A stretch of 64,000 nucleotides of DNA from NCBI GenBank assembly GCA_024758765.1, contig CP101406.1:2604001-2668000 (forward strand), read 5' to 3'. The notes beneath the pieces are model-generated. The model searched no databases and had not been told where the DNA came from. It worked only from the letters and a program-made list of their open reading frames with translations. Source of the stretch: Mycobacterium sp. SVM_VP21 (GTDB lineage Bacteria; Actinomycetota; Actinomycetes; Mycobacteriales; Mycobacteriaceae). This document shows positions 29,018-38,442 of this stretch, in pieces. The stretch's first letter is position 1. The number at the start of each line of letters is the position of its first letter. The translations under genes and the position numbers were made by a program.

Positions 29018-30061
29018 TTAGCGAGCCCCGAGCACTTCACCGATGTACATAGCAACTGCTGCAACACTGGCGATCGTTCCCGGATAGTCCATCCGGGTGG
29101 GACCCAGCACCCCCATGCCCCCGTACACGGTGCCCTGTGACCCGTAAGCGGTGGACACCATCGAGGCGCCGGCCATCTCCTCAGCCTCGGTCTCGTGACC
29201 GATGCGCACCGTGACTTTACCGGCTTCCTGCTGCACGGCGAGCAGCCGCAGCACAACAACCTGCTCTTCCAGCACTTCCAGCACCGACCGCAGCGAGCTG
29301 CCGAAGTCGGCAGCGTTGCGGGTCAGGTTGGCGGTACCGCCGAGCAGCAGGCGTTCCTCGCGGTGCTCGACCAACGATTCCAGCAGCACCGTCGCCGAGC
29401 GCCCCACGGCGTTGGCCAGGCCGGGCGACAGCCCGCTGCGCCCGTCCAGGTGCCCGGCGAGTTCGGCGACAGCGGTGGAGGCCGCTGAGATCCGTTTGCC
29501 CTCCAGCGCGGCGCCGAGGATCTCACGCAGCTGGCTGAGCTGGTGGTCGTCGATGGGCTCGCCCAACTCGACGATCCGTTGATCGACCCGACCAGAGTCG
29601 GTGATGACCACCAGCAACAGCCGAGCCGGGGTCAGCGCGATCACCTCGAGGTGGCGCACGGTGGACACCGACAGCGTCGGGTACTGCACGACGGCCACCT
29701 GGCGGGTCAGCTGGGCCAGGGTGCGCACCGCCCGGCGCAGCACGTCGTCGAGGTCGACACCGGAATCCAGGAACGACAGGATCGCCCGGCGTTCCGCGCT
29801 CGACAACGGTTTGACGTCGTCGATTCGGTCGACGAACTCGCGGTAGCCCTTCTCGGTGGGCACCCGTCCGGAACTGGTGTGCGGCTGGGCGATGTAGCCT
29901 TCGGCCTCCAGCACCGCCATGTCGTTGCGCACGGTGGCCGGAGAAACCCCGAGGTTGTGCCGTTCGACCAGCGCTTTGGAGCCGATCGGCTCTTTGGTGG
30001 CGACGAAGTCGGCGACGATGGCACGCAGTACCTCGAAGCGGCGGTCATCAGCCACACCCAT
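29018..30061 (-). CDS. hrcA: Heat-inducible repressor HrcA
   Basis: HrcA represses heat-shock genes by binding CIRCE elements. The 347-residue product has an N-terminal winged helix ([21 protein letters not shown] region), a dimerisation domain and a GAF-like domain. ATG 30061 has AGGAGGT eight bases upstream. TAAAAT at 30108-30103 on the minus strand is a likely -10 element, and it overlaps the stop codon of the LysR gene. I see no CIRCE element before this gene. Confidence 0.96.
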   Translation of the reverse strand: MGVADDRRFEVLRAIVADFVATKEPIGSKALVERHNLGVSPATVRNDMAVLEAEGYIAQPHTSSGRVPTEKGYREFVDRIDDVKPLSSAERRAILSFLDSGVDLDDVLRRAVRTLAQLTRQVAVVQYPTLSVSTVRHLEVIALTPARLLLVVITDSGRVDQRIVELGEPIDDHQLSQLREILGAALEGKRISAASTAVAELAGHLDGRSGLSPGLANAVGRSATVLLESLVEHREERLLLGGTANLTRNAADFGSSLRSVLEVLEEQVVVLRLLAVQQEAGKVTVRIGHETEAEEMAGASMVSTAYGSQGTVYGGMGVLGPTRMDYPGTIASVAAVAMYIGEVLGAR

Positions 30062-30105
30062 GGGCGCTCACCTCCTACCTCGAACAGCTACGGCCGCTCT
30101 CGATT

Positions 30106-31011
30106 TTACGGTGAAGCCGCCAACAGCCGGTGTTCGATGCCGTGCACGATGCCAGGCTCGCGATCTCGCACCAAACAGGCGACGTCAACGAACCGGGAGA
30201 CGAGCGGGGACGACTCGTCGTCGATCCAGCCCACCGCGATCGCCGATCCGGGCCAGTCCTCGATCGGCAGGAACCGGACCCCGGTCACCGGCATGAAGTG
30301 CGCGGCCGCTGCGCTGGTGACGGCGATGGCCGCACCCGCGGCGACCACTTGCGCCTCCTCGGTGATCGAATCGGCGCGCACCACGTCGACCTTCGTCGCA
30401 TCGGTGCGCGCCGCGGCCAGGCTCCAGAACGCGTGATGGGCGTCGTCGGCGCTGGACGACTGGGTGATCGGATCGTCGAGAAGGTCGCGCACCGACACCG
30501 ACGCCCGTCCGGCGTGCCGGTACGAGGTCGACACCATGGCGACGACGGGATCGACCGCCAGGATCTGGGTCTTGATGTTGGGTGTGCTCTGGGGCAGCCG
30601 TAGGAACGCCACGTCGGTGGCCCGCGACGCCAACCCGGCCGATGGATCGCTGACCTGGAATTCCCGCATCTCGATAGTGACGTCGGGGTGACGTTCCCGG
30701 AACTCGGCAATGATCGGTGCGGTCAGTTCGAGCGCAGCGCCCGGTACGTAGCCCAGCCGCAGCGTGCCGACCACCCCGCGGGCTGCCTGTTTCGCGGCGG
30801 CGGCGGCGCTGTCCAGAGCGGCCAAGACGCCGCGCGCTCCCTCCAGAAAGACTTCGCCGGCGGGCGTCAGCGTGACGTTGCGGGTGTTGCGTTCGAACAG
30901 CTTGACGCCGAGTTCGTCTTCGAGATCCTTGATCTGGCGGCTCAGTGCCTGCTGTGCTAGGTAGACACGCGCTGCCGCCCGACTGAAGTGCAGCTCTTCA
31001 GCAGCCACCAC
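30106..31011 (-). CDS. LysR-family regulator, start codon uncertain
   Basis: This 301-residue product has a LysR helix-turn-helix (SRAAARVYLAQQALSRQIKDLE) and a substrate-binding domain (about 85-300). The frame continues upstream of GTG 31011 and encodes INTRKLRHFV, which matches the conserved N-terminus of LysR proteins (usually MxxRxLRxFV). No ATG, GTG or TTG occurs in that stretch before the upstream in-frame stop, only ATC codons at 31044 and 31038. It follows eutC by 44 bp, so it may belong to the eut operon and regulate it. Confidence 0.82.
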   Translation of the reverse strand: MVAAEELHFSRAAARVYLAQQALSRQIKDLEDELGVKLFERNTRNVTLTPAGEVFLEGARGVLAALDSAAAAAKQAARGVVGTLRLGYVPGAALELTAPIIAEFRERHPDVTIEMREFQVSDPSAGLASRATDVAFLRLPQSTPNIKTQILAVDPVVAMVSTSYRHAGRASVSVRDLLDDPITQSSSADDAHHAFWSLAAARTDATKVDVVRADSITEEAQVVAAGAAIAVTSAAAAHFMPVTGVRFLPIEDWPGSAIAVGWIDDESSPLVSRFVDVACLVRDREPGIVHGIEHRLLAASP

Positions 31012-31055
31012 GAAGTGGCGCAGCTTTCGCGTGTTGATGTCGATGGTGCCCGATC

Positions 31056-31910
31056 TTAAGACACCGGGTGTTGATCAGGCGTGGTTCGATCCGGCGGTTC
31101 AGCGAGGCTCGACGAAGGAGAGGCGAAGCTGGGACCGCCGAATGGATCCGGCCCCGATCCGTCCAGTGCACCCACCGACACCGCTTTCAAGTCGACACCC
31201 GATCGGCCCAGTTGCCGCGCACCGGTGATCAGGGCATCGATGACGCGGGCAGCTTCGCGGTAGCCGAGGCCGTCCGGCGGGTGCACGTTGGACACGCAGT
31301 TGCGTTCGGCGTCGGTGCGTCCCGGCCGCGGCAGGTGCGTCAGGTACAGCCCGAGACTGCTGGCCACCGACAATCCCGGCCGCTCGCCGATCAGAACCAC
31401 GACGGTCTCTACCCCCATCGCCTGCCCGATGTGGTCGCCGAGTGCCACCCGGGCCCCGGTGGCGATCACCGGCGCGGCGAGCGTGCGATGAGCGCCCACC
31501 ACATCGGTCAGCGCGCGCAGCAACGCAACACCGTGTTCGGTCAGCGCCGCCGGAGACAGCCCGTCGCACAACACGAATCCCACCTGCGCCGTGCTGCAAG
31601 GGATTTCACTCAGGTCGTTGGGTAGCCGACCAAGGTCGGGACGCCGCAGATATTCCTCGCGGCCACTCGCCCGGCTGGTCACCGCCACGGGTTCACCGAG
31701 CCCCACCCCGGTCACCTGCTGCGCCAGGAGCCCGATGTCGAACGGTTGGCGCACCGCATCGCGGGCCAGGGCATGCGCGGCCCGGAACTCCAGCACGCTG
31801 CGGGTCGGCTGAGCGTCACCGGCGCGACCGAGTCCGATCCGCGCCTGGGTGTGGCGACGCAGCTCCTGCCAGATGCGTGATCCCGAATCCGCCGGCGCAG
31901 CGAGGCTCAT
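31056..31910 (-). CDS. eutC: Ethanolamine ammonia-lyase small subunit
   Basis: EutC pairs with EutB in the B12-dependent enzyme that converts ethanolamine to acetaldehyde and ammonia. The 284-residue product starts at ATG 31910, overlapping the eutB stop by four bases (ATGA), and carries the conserved family segments VLCDGLSP, GERPGLSVASSLGLYLTH and CVSNVHPPDGL. The C-terminal 30 residues are encoded largely by the dispersed 62-bp repeat (31091-31152) and are Pro/Ser-rich, unlike the family. No transporter or EutA reactivase gene is in the window. Confidence 0.9.
   Translation of the reverse strand: MSLAAPADSGSRIWQELRRHTQARIGLGRAGDAQPTRSVLEFRAAHALARDAVRQPFDIGLLAQQVTGVGLGEPVAVTSRASGREEYLRRPDLGRLPNDLSEIPCSTAQVGFVLCDGLSPAALTEHGVALLRALTDVVGAHRTLAAPVIATGARVALGDHIGQAMGVETVVVLIGERPGLSVASSLGLYLTHLPRPGRTDAERNCVSNVHPPDGLGYREAARVIDALITGARQLGRSGVDLKAVSVGALDGSGPDPFGGPSFASPSSSLAEPPDRTTPDQHPVS
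31091..31152 (+). repeat. Dispersed 62-bp repeat, copy 2, inside the eutC 3' end
   Basis: This copy lies in inverted orientation to the one at 164-225, with about six mismatches. Read with eutC it encodes roughly DPFGGPSFASPSSSLAEPP, which is not part of the EutC family, so the repeat seems to have been recruited as the C-terminal coding sequence. Confidence 0.75.
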
Positions 31911-33319
31911 GCCGGTGCCGCCAGCGAACGCAATGGTGAGCGCTCCACAGCGCTGGGAAGCACCCGACCGGATTCGTCGGCGATACCGAGGCGCTGCAGC
32001 CACGCCTCGAACTCGGGGGCCGGCCGCAACCCAAGCGCACGGCGCACATAAAGCGCGTCGTGAAAGGACATGCTCTGGTAGCCCAGCATCACGTCGTCGG
32101 CGCCGGGGACGGTGATGACGAAGTTGCAGCCGGCAACGCCGAGCAGCGTGAGCAGGGTGTCCACGTCGTCCTGATCGGCTTCGGCGTGATTGGTGTAGCA
32201 GACGTCGACACCCATCGGCAGGCCGAGCAGCTTGCCGCAGAAGTGGTCCTCCAACCCGGCCCGGGCGATCTGCTTGCCGTCGTAGAGGTATTCGGGCCCG
32301 ATGAACCCGACCACGGTGTTGACCAGCAGCGGCGAGAACTCGCGGGCCACCGCGTAGGCCCGGGCCTCCAGGGTCTGCTGATCGACGGGCCGGCCTCCGC
32401 TGCCCAGGTGGGCGTGTGCGCTCAGTGCCGAGCCCTGGCCGGTCTCGAAGTACATGACGTTGTCCCCGACGGTCCCGCGCTGCAGTGAAAGCCCGGCCTC
32501 GTGGGCGGTACGCAGCAGATCAAGGCTCACGCCGAAGCTGCGGTTGGCGCCCTCGGTGCCGGCGATCGATTGGAACACCAGGTCGACCGGGACGCCCTGC
32601 TCCATCAGCTCGATGGTCGTGGTCACGTGCGAGAGCACGCAGGACTGCGTCGGGATCTGGTAGCGCAGCCGGATGTCGTCGAGCAGGTACAGCAGATCGG
32701 CGGTGGCCTGCGGCGAGTCGGTGGCCGGGTTGATGCCGATCACCGCGTCGCCACATCCGTGCAGCAACCCGTCAAGCGTGGCCGCGGCGACACCCCGAGG
32801 GTCGTCGGTCGGATGGTTGGGTTGCAGCCGGGTCGCCAGGCGGCCCGGCAAGCCCAGCGTGGTGCGAAACGCGCTGGTGACCGTTGTCGATCGCGCCACC
32901 GCGATCAGGTCCTGGTTTCGCATGAGCTTGCTGACCGCGGCCACCATCTCGGGGGTCAGCCCGGGCGCGACCCGGCGCAGGGTTTCGGCCGCGGTCGGCG
33001 TCGCCGCCACCTCTAGCAGCCAGTCCCGCAGGCCGCCGACAGTCAGATGCGATATCGCGGAAAAGCTCGCACGGTCGTGGCGGTCGATGATCAGCCGGGT
33101 GACTTCGTCGGTCTCGTAGGGCACGACAAGATCACGCAGAAAGGTGTCCAGCTCGACGTCGGCCAATGCCCATTGCGCCGCGGCTCGTTCGGCGTCGCTG
33201 GCGGCGGCGCAGCCGGCCAGTTCGTCACCGGATCGGCGCGGTGTGGCCTTGGCCAGGAGGTCGATCAGGCCGTCGAACCGGTAGGTGGTGCCGGCCAGCG
33301 TCTGCGTGTACGTGGTCAC
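31907..33319 (-). CDS. eutB: Ethanolamine ammonia-lyase large subunit
   Basis: EutB is the catalytic TIM-barrel subunit that binds adenosylcobalamin and ethanolamine. The start at GTG 33319 has GGAAGGGG six bases upstream and gives 470 residues, the usual length. Conserved segments include the N-terminal LAGTTYRFDGL, IGINPATDSP and GSGGRPVDQQTLEARAY. The frame is open upstream to 33430 but has no family counterpart there. It is divergent from the hisN-like gene. Enzyme activity needs B12 and, in other bacteria, a reactivating factor. Confidence 0.93.
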   Translation of the reverse strand: MTTYTQTLAGTTYRFDGLIDLLAKATPRRSGDELAGCAAASDAERAAAQWALADVELDTFLRDLVVPYETDEVTRLIIDRHDRASFSAISHLTVGGLRDWLLEVAATPTAAETLRRVAPGLTPEMVAAVSKLMRNQDLIAVARSTTVTSAFRTTLGLPGRLATRLQPNHPTDDPRGVAAATLDGLLHGCGDAVIGINPATDSPQATADLLYLLDDIRLRYQIPTQSCVLSHVTTTIELMEQGVPVDLVFQSIAGTEGANRSFGVSLDLLRTAHEAGLSLQRGTVGDNVMYFETGQGSALSAHAHLGSGGRPVDQQTLEARAYAVAREFSPLLVNTVVGFIGPEYLYDGKQIARAGLEDHFCGKLLGLPMGVDVCYTNHAEADQDDVDTLLTLLGVAGCNFVITVPGADDVMLGYQSMSFHDALYVRRALGLRPAPEFEAWLQRLGIADESGRVLPSAVERSPLRSLAAPA

Positions 33320-33532
33320 CGCAGGCCCCTTCCACTGTGCCGAGATTCCCCTGATCGCATCGACGACTGCACGCAGGTGTGACGAGGAAATGACGTCGTG
33401 CCGATATGAGCCACGGGTGAAGAAATGCAACCCGCGGCCCCCAGTTTTACATATCGGCGTCGCGATCCCATAATTCGCTTATTTCGTCGGCGAGCAGGAA
33501 AAAGCTCGACTCGGTGGTACTGTCCCCCGTTT

Positions 33533-34366
33533 GTGGGAATTGCAGCAGCAGGCATCAATGACGATCTGACCTTGGCGCTGGGCCTGGCGGACCTGGCCGA
33601 CGCCATGACGATGGACCGATTCGGGGCACTGGACCTGCGGGTCGATACGAAGCCGGACCTCACTCCGGTCACCGATGCCGACCGTGCGGTGGAGGTCGCT
33701 CTGCGCGACGTGCTGGCGCGCGATCGGCCCGATGACGACGTGCTGGGCGAGGAGTTCGGCGGCAGCGCGACCTTCAGCGGCCGCCAGTGGGTCATCGACC
33801 CGATCGACGGAACCAAGAACTTCGTGCGCGGCGTGCCGGTGTGGGCCACCTTGATCGCTCTGCTCGAGGACGGCGTGCCGCGCGTGGGTGCGATCAGCGC
33901 CCCCGCGTTGGACAGGCGGTGGTGGGCCGGGGATGGCCTGGGCGCATTCGCCGCGGTCGGCGGCGCAGCGCCGCGACGTCTGTCGGTCTCCGCGGTGGCC
34001 GAACTCGGCTCGGCAAGCCTGTCGTTCGCCGGACTCACACAGTGGGCCCACCTCGGACTACGGCAGCGCTTCCTGGACCTGACCGACACCGTATGGCGAA
34101 CGCGCAGCTACGGCGACTTCTGGGCCCATTGCCTACTTGCCGAGGGCGCAGTCGACATCGTTGTCGAGCCCTCGTTGTCGCTGTGGGATATGGCAGCCCT
34201 GGACATCCTGGTGCGCGAGGCGGGTGGCACCTTCACCGACCTCAACGGCACCGCCGGCCCCCATGGCCGCAGCGCGGTGGCCACCAACGCCCTGCTGCAC
34301 TCAGCGGTCCTGGACAGCCTGGGCGTGGCCTGGCACCGCGCATGCCCCACCCACACACCCGATTAA
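33533..34366 (+). CDS. hisN: Inositol-monophosphatase-family phosphatase (HisN-like)
   Basis: This Mg2+-dependent phosphatase is probably histidinol-phosphatase or an inositol-phosphate phosphatase. Metal-binding motifs are clear: LGEEFGG (first Glu), [15 protein letters not shown] and, near the end, [16 protein letters not shown]. Sequence similarity to Rv3137 (HisN) is high, though that gene sits elsewhere in M. tuberculosis, so this may be a paralogue. I start at GTG 33533 (277 residues). No ribosome binding site is visible; TACTGT at 33518-33523 could be a -10 for a nearly leaderless message. Confidence 0.82.
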   Translation: MGIAAAGINDDLTLALGLADLADAMTMDRFGALDLRVDTKPDLTPVTDADRAVEVALRDVLARDRPDDDVLGEEFGGSATFSGRQWVIDPIDGTKNFVRGVPVWATLIALLEDGVPRVGAISAPALDRRWWAGDGLGAFAAVGGAAPRRLSVSAVAELGSASLSFAGLTQWAHLGLRQRFLDLTDTVWRTRSYGDFWAHCLLAEGAVDIVVEPSLSLWDMAALDILVREAGGTFTDLNGTAGPHGRSAVATNALLHSAVLDSLGVAWHRACPTHTPD

Positions 34367-34705
34367 CAACAAAATTTTGTCAATGCTGTCATTTTTTGGT
34401 GTTGGAATTCTCAAGCGCGATTTGAGATTATCGGCCCGCGGCCATTGAACAAAATGTCGCGGCAATTCTTGCTATCCCCGCAGCCGCCATTCAGACGCGC
34501 AGGAGATCATGAATTCAGGCATTTCACCGCGGGCCCGCGGCGGGGCAGTCGGCGTGGTAACGACGCAGCGGGCGCGACGTCATGTGACGCCATGTCGGCC
34601 GGCCGTGGTTAGCTCTGCTATTGCGCGTGCGAACAACAACACGATGGTCCCTCGGGGTTTCTGACTCCGAAGGCTCCTCAGTCAGATGGAGGATCTGCTC
34701 TCACC
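34367..34705. other. 339-bp intergenic region with palindromes and an AT-rich patch
   Basis: No gene is visible here. ACAAAATTTTGT at 34369-34380 is a perfect 12-bp palindrome directly after the hisN-like stop, followed by a run of T at 34392-34397, which could act as a terminator or as a binding site for an AT-preferring protein such as Lsr2. CCGCGGGCCCGCGG at 34527-34540 is a perfect GC palindrome. The base composition is clearly less GC-rich than the flanking genes up to about 34520. GGAGG lies at 34688-34692, a long 13 bases before the next start codon. Confidence 0.6.
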
Positions 34706-36100
34706 ATGTCCGACTTTCCCTACACGGACCGCTTCACCGTCAACCGCACGCTGCCCGAGCTGGGCCGGCCGCGTGACGAAGTGCTCGCGGAACTGCGTGA
34801 GATGGCGCAGGCCGAGGATCCCACCTGGGAAACCGGCAAGGTGTCCGGGACCATGTACTGCGGTGACCACGAGCACTACCGCTTCCTCGATGAGGCATTC
34901 GGACTGTTCGCCCATGTGAACGTGCTGCAGCGCGACATCTGCCCGTCGGCGACCAAGTTCGAGGGCGAAGTCATCGCGATGGCCCTGGACCTGATGCACG
35001 CCGAGGCCATCACCGACGGGGAGCCGGTCGGCATGGTCACCACGGGTGGCACCGGCAGCATCATTCACGCGCTGCTGGCCTACCGTGAGCACGCCGCCAA
35101 GCACCGTGGGATCACCAGGCCGAACTTCATCAAACCCGAAACCGGTCACCCTGCCTTTGACAAGGGCTGCCACCTGTTCGGCATCGAGCTTCGCAAGGCG
35201 CCCGTCGACCCGCAGACCGCTCAGGTCGATGTCGAGTGGGTGGCGAACAACATCGACGAGAACACCATCGCGATCATGGGTTCGGCCTGCAATTACGGCT
35301 ACGGCACCGTCGACCCGATCCCGGAGTTGGGACAGTTGGCCTCCGAGCGCGGGGTGGGCTTGCACGTCGACGGCTGCCTCGGCGGTTTCGTACTGCCTTT
35401 CGCGAACGAGTTGGGTTATGACGTACCGATTTTCGACTTCCGGGTGCCCGGCGTCACCAGCATCTCGGCAGACAACCACAAGTACGGCTACGCGCTGAAG
35501 GGCGCTTCGACGCTGCTGTTTCGAGACAAGGCCTACCGCAATGCGCAGTACTTCTTCCTGCCGGATTGGACCGGCGGCAAGTACATGTCCCCCGGCATCG
35601 AAGGCTCTCGGTCGGGCGGGCTGATCGCCGCCGCGTGGGCTTCGATGGTGCAGCTGGGCCGCGAGGGCTACCTGCGCTACGCCAAGGCGATCCTGGAGAC
35701 CGCGTCGGCGATGCAGGACGTGGTGCGCAGCCATCCCGAACTGACGATTATCGGTTCGCCCACATTCTGTTTCGCCTTCCGCTCCGACGAGTTCGACATC
35801 TACCACGTCGCCGACGCGATGAAGCCCAAGGGCTGGCGGTTCAACGGCCAGCAGTACCCCAACGCCATCCACATGGCGGTGACCCGGCCGCAGACCCAGC
35901 CCGGTGTGGTCGAGGCATTCACCGCCGACCTCGACGACGCGATCGAGTACGCCAAGAAGCAGACCGCCGCCGGTGAGGCACCGATCAGCGCCGCGGTCTA
36001 CGGGGGCGTCCCCGGCGGGATGACCGATGAGGCGGCTCAGTTCATCGAAGGGTTCATGGAGCGCATCCTCGACACCCAGCAGTCCTTGCCGCCCCTATGA
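34706..36100 (+). CDS. PLP-dependent lyase, sphingosine-1-phosphate-lyase-like (group II decarboxylase)
   Basis: This 464-residue protein has the fold-type I PLP signature SADNHKYGYALKG, with the Schiff-base lysine at Lys259, and upstream GGTGS and HVDGCLGG motifs that bind the phosphate and pyridine ring. The sequence pattern (TSISADNHKYG, CPSATKFEGEV) is that of sphingosine-1-phosphate lyases and bacterial relatives rather than glutamate decarboxylases. The exact substrate is unknown. Its stop codon overlaps the kinase start (ATGA), so they form a two-gene operon. Confidence 0.82.
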   Translation: MSDFPYTDRFTVNRTLPELGRPRDEVLAELREMAQAEDPTWETGKVSGTMYCGDHEHYRFLDEAFGLFAHVNVLQRDICPSATKFEGEVIAMALDLMHAEAITDGEPVGMVTTGGTGSIIHALLAYREHAAKHRGITRPNFIKPETGHPAFDKGCHLFGIELRKAPVDPQTAQVDVEWVANNIDENTIAIMGSACNYGYGTVDPIPELGQLASERGVGLHVDGCLGGFVLPFANELGYDVPIFDFRVPGVTSISADNHKYGYALKGASTLLFRDKAYRNAQYFFLPDWTGGKYMSPGIEGSRSGGLIAAAWASMVQLGREGYLRYAKAILETASAMQDVVRSHPELTIIGSPTFCFAFRSDEFDIYHVADAMKPKGWRFNGQQYPNAIHMAVTRPQTQPGVVEAFTADLDDAIEYAKKQTAAGEAPISAAVYGGVPGGMTDEAAQFIEGFMERILDTQQSLPPL

Positions 36101-37644
36101 CGGGCCCCGCTGAGCGCGTCGATCGCGTGGTTCTGGCCGTCGACCTCGGTACCGGCGGCCCCAAGGTCGGTTTCGTGTCGTTGGACGGCACCGTGCTGTG
36201 GTCGGACCTGGTCGAAGTCTCGACCGAGTACGGGCCGGACGGGTCCGCCATCCAGGACGCCGCCCTGTGGTGGGAGATCATCCGCGACGCCACCAAACGC
36301 GGGCTGGCCGAGAGCGGAGTACGCGGCGAGCAGGTGGCCGGGGTGTCGATCACCGGACAGTGGGCCAGCACCGTCCCGGTGGACGCCGAGGGCCGTCCGG
36401 TGGGTCCGTGCGTGATGTGGATGGACACCCGCGGCGCGCCCTACAGTCGCAAGGTATTCGGAGGTCGGGTAGCCGGATACCGGCCACGGGTCCTGCTCAG
36501 TTGGCTTCGTCGCAACGGCGGCATCCCCTCCCCCAACGGCGATGATCCGGTCGGGCACATGCTGCACCTGCAGCGCGGCGACCCGGCGGTCTTCGCGGCA
36601 ACCCGCTGGCTGCTGGAACCCGTCGACTATCTCGGCATGTGTTTCACCGGACGAGCGGCGGCATCGCGGGCCTCGATGATGGGCACGTGGCTCACCAACA
36701 ATCGCACACTGAGCGTGCTCGACTACGACGACGTGCTGGTGCGGTTGGCCGGTGTCGATCGGGCGAAACTGCCACCGCTGGTGCCGACCGGTTCGATCAT
36801 CGGTCCGGTGGCGCCGTCAGTCGCCGCCGAACTCGGCATATCGCCTGCGGCTCAGGTGGTCACCGGCACCCCGGATCTGCACGCCGCGGCGGTGGGTTCC
36901 GGCGCGGTGCGCCAAGGTGAGCTGCACCTGACCATCTCCACCACGTCGTGGATCAGCTGCCCGGTGGCGTTCAAGAAGACCGATGCCTTCCACCAGCTGG
37001 CCACCGTTGCGGGCCTCGACCCGACGTCCTATCTGCTGGTCAACAATCAAGACACCGCCGGCCGAGCGTTGCAGTGGTTGCGCGACAACGTTTTCGACGG
37101 CCTGGACTACGACGCGCTGACCGAACTGGCGGCGGGTGCACCGGCCGGCTCGAACGGGGTGATCTTCACGCCCTGGCTCAAGGGCGAGCACTCCCCCGTC
37201 GACGACCGCCGTGCCCGCGGCGGTTTCCATAACCTGTCGCTGGCCACCACCCGCGCCGATCTGGTGCGCGCGGTGCTCGAAGGGGTCGCCTACAACAGCC
37301 GCTGGCTGCTCGAATGCGTGAACCGGTTCACCCCCAACGCCGGACCGATCCGGATCGTCGGCGGCGGGGCACGTTCGGACCTGTGGTGCCAGATCATCGC
37401 CGACGTCACGGGTCGTACCTGCGAGCGAGTGGCCGATCCGTTGAACGCACAGTTACGGGGCGCGGCGCTGTTCGCCGGGATCGGGATGGGCGAGTTGGAT
37501 CGCGACACGTTGCGCGATCTGATCCCGCTCGACGGCGTATTCGAGCCCGTGGCCGCCAATCGCGCGGTCTACGACCGACTGTTCGCCGAGTTCCCCCGGC
37601 TCTACAAGGCGCAGAAAGGCATGTTCGGCCGCCTCAACCGCTGA
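36097..37644 (+). CDS. FGGY-family carbohydrate kinase
   Basis: This 515-residue kinase has the two-domain actin-like fold: the N-terminal phosphate loop LAVDLGTGGPKVGF and a C-terminal adenosine-binding part with RIVGGGARSDLWCQIIADVTG and the FGGY signature region. It is nearest to xylulokinase-like members, but the sugar substrate is not identifiable. It is translationally coupled to the PLP lyase, which suggests that the two handle one pathway, for example phosphorylation of a compound that the lyase cleaves, or the reverse. Confidence 0.85.
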   Translation: MTGPAERVDRVVLAVDLGTGGPKVGFVSLDGTVLWSDLVEVSTEYGPDGSAIQDAALWWEIIRDATKRGLAESGVRGEQVAGVSITGQWASTVPVDAEGRPVGPCVMWMDTRGAPYSRKVFGGRVAGYRPRVLLSWLRRNGGIPSPNGDDPVGHMLHLQRGDPAVFAATRWLLEPVDYLGMCFTGRAAASRASMMGTWLTNNRTLSVLDYDDVLVRLAGVDRAKLPPLVPTGSIIGPVAPSVAAELGISPAAQVVTGTPDLHAAAVGSGAVRQGELHLTISTTSWISCPVAFKKTDAFHQLATVAGLDPTSYLLVNNQDTAGRALQWLRDNVFDGLDYDALTELAAGAPAGSNGVIFTPWLKGEHSPVDDRRARGGFHNLSLATTRADLVRAVLEGVAYNSRWLLECVNRFTPNAGPIRIVGGGARSDLWCQIIADVTGRTCERVADPLNAQLRGAALFAGIGMGELDRDTLRDLIPLDGVFEPVAANRAVYDRLFAEFPRLYKAQKGMFGRLNR

Positions 37645-37661
37645 CCAACCCGTTATGCGGG

Positions 37662-38177
37662 TTAGTGGGCAGCCATGATCTGCATCAGCTGCTCCGCCGA
37701 GTTGTGCGACAGCACCCACCGGCCCTGGTCGACGAGCTGCAGCGGGACCGTTTGCGGCGCGGGCATCTTGGGGCCGGTGATGGTGACATTTGCCAGCCCC
37801 TGCCCCTCACCGGTCTGCACGACGTTGATCACGTCAAAGTTGTAGGGCAGCTCTCCGTCGCGGTAGGCCCTACGCAGCTCGCTGTCGAGCCCGTGGCCCT
37901 CGTGCTGAGTGATGCCGTTCTCGACGAGGTCGGCCTTCTCCTTGTAGCCGATGCCGGCGTCGCTGAGCCTGGTCAGCATGCCCGACACCTCGCCGGTCGT
38001 GGGCAGCGGAACGCCGGACGGCGCCGGGGCGGGTGCCGGCGGTGCGGGCTCCAGCGGGGCGGGCGCACCGGCCACGGAATCCTGCGGTGCGGCCGGTTCT
38101 GCGGAGGCGACGCCTGCCCCGGACAGCCCGATCGCAGCCAGTGCCGCAGCGCTCAGCAGTAGAAGTCTTCCAGTCAC
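37662..38177 (-). CDS. cfp2: Low-molecular-weight antigen MTB12 (Cfp2)
   Basis: This secreted protein of 171 residues starts at GTG 38177 behind AAGGGGG. A signal peptide (about 1-29, ending GVASA) is followed by a Pro/Ala-rich linker and a conserved domain with VSGMLTRLSDAGIGYKEKADLVENG and a terminal GRWVLSHNSAEQLMQ segment, as in M. tuberculosis Cfp2. The fold is NTF2-like. It follows mbtH by 34 bp on the same strand, the same order as Rv2377c-Rv2376c, and may be cotranscribed with the mycobactin genes. Confidence 0.88.
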   Translation of the reverse strand: MTGRLLLLSAAALAAIGLSGAGVASAEPAAPQDSVAGAPAPLEPAPPAPAPAPSGVPLPTTGEVSGMLTRLSDAGIGYKEKADLVENGITQHEGHGLDSELRRAYRDGELPYNFDVINVVQTGEGQGLANVTITGPKMPAPQTVPLQLVDQGRWVLSHNSAEQLMQIMAAH

Positions 38178-38211
38178 GGTTCCCCCTTCAAACGACGGAT
38201 ACCGGGCCAGG

Positions 38212-38442
38212 TTACCCCCGTTCGGCCGCCATGGCATCACGAAGACTCTTGGGCCGCAGGTCGTTCCAGTGCTGCTCGACGTACTCCAAACAGGCCGCGC
38301 GACCGGCACCTTGTTCACCTCCGTAGACGACTCGCCACCCAGCGGGAACATTGGCGAATGTCGGCCACAGGCTGTACTGCTCCTCGTCGTTGACCAGCAC
38401 GTAGAAGCTGCCGCTTTCGTCATCAAAGGGATTGGTGCTCAT
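38212..38442 (-). CDS. mbtH: MbtH protein
   Basis: MbtH-like proteins bind and activate NRPS adenylation domains. The 76-residue product has all family marks: [22 protein letters not shown], then PAGWRVVYG and the final SLRDAM. It starts at ATG 38442, overlapping the mbtG stop, and is the last mycobactin gene before cfp2. Confidence 0.97.
   Translation of the reverse strand: MSTNPFDDESGSFYVLVNDEEQYSLWPTFANVPAGWRVVYGGEQGAGRAACLEYVEQHWNDLRPKSLRDAMAAERG

Noticed and set aside
30062..30105. CIRCE element upstream of hrcA
   Set aside because: No TTAGCACTC/GAGTGCTAA inverted repeat is present; only a plausible -10 (TAAAAT) and a ribosome binding site are seen.
33320..33430. N-terminal extension of EutB
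   Set aside because: The frame is open, but it lacks family similarity, and GTG 33319 has an excellent ribosome binding site.
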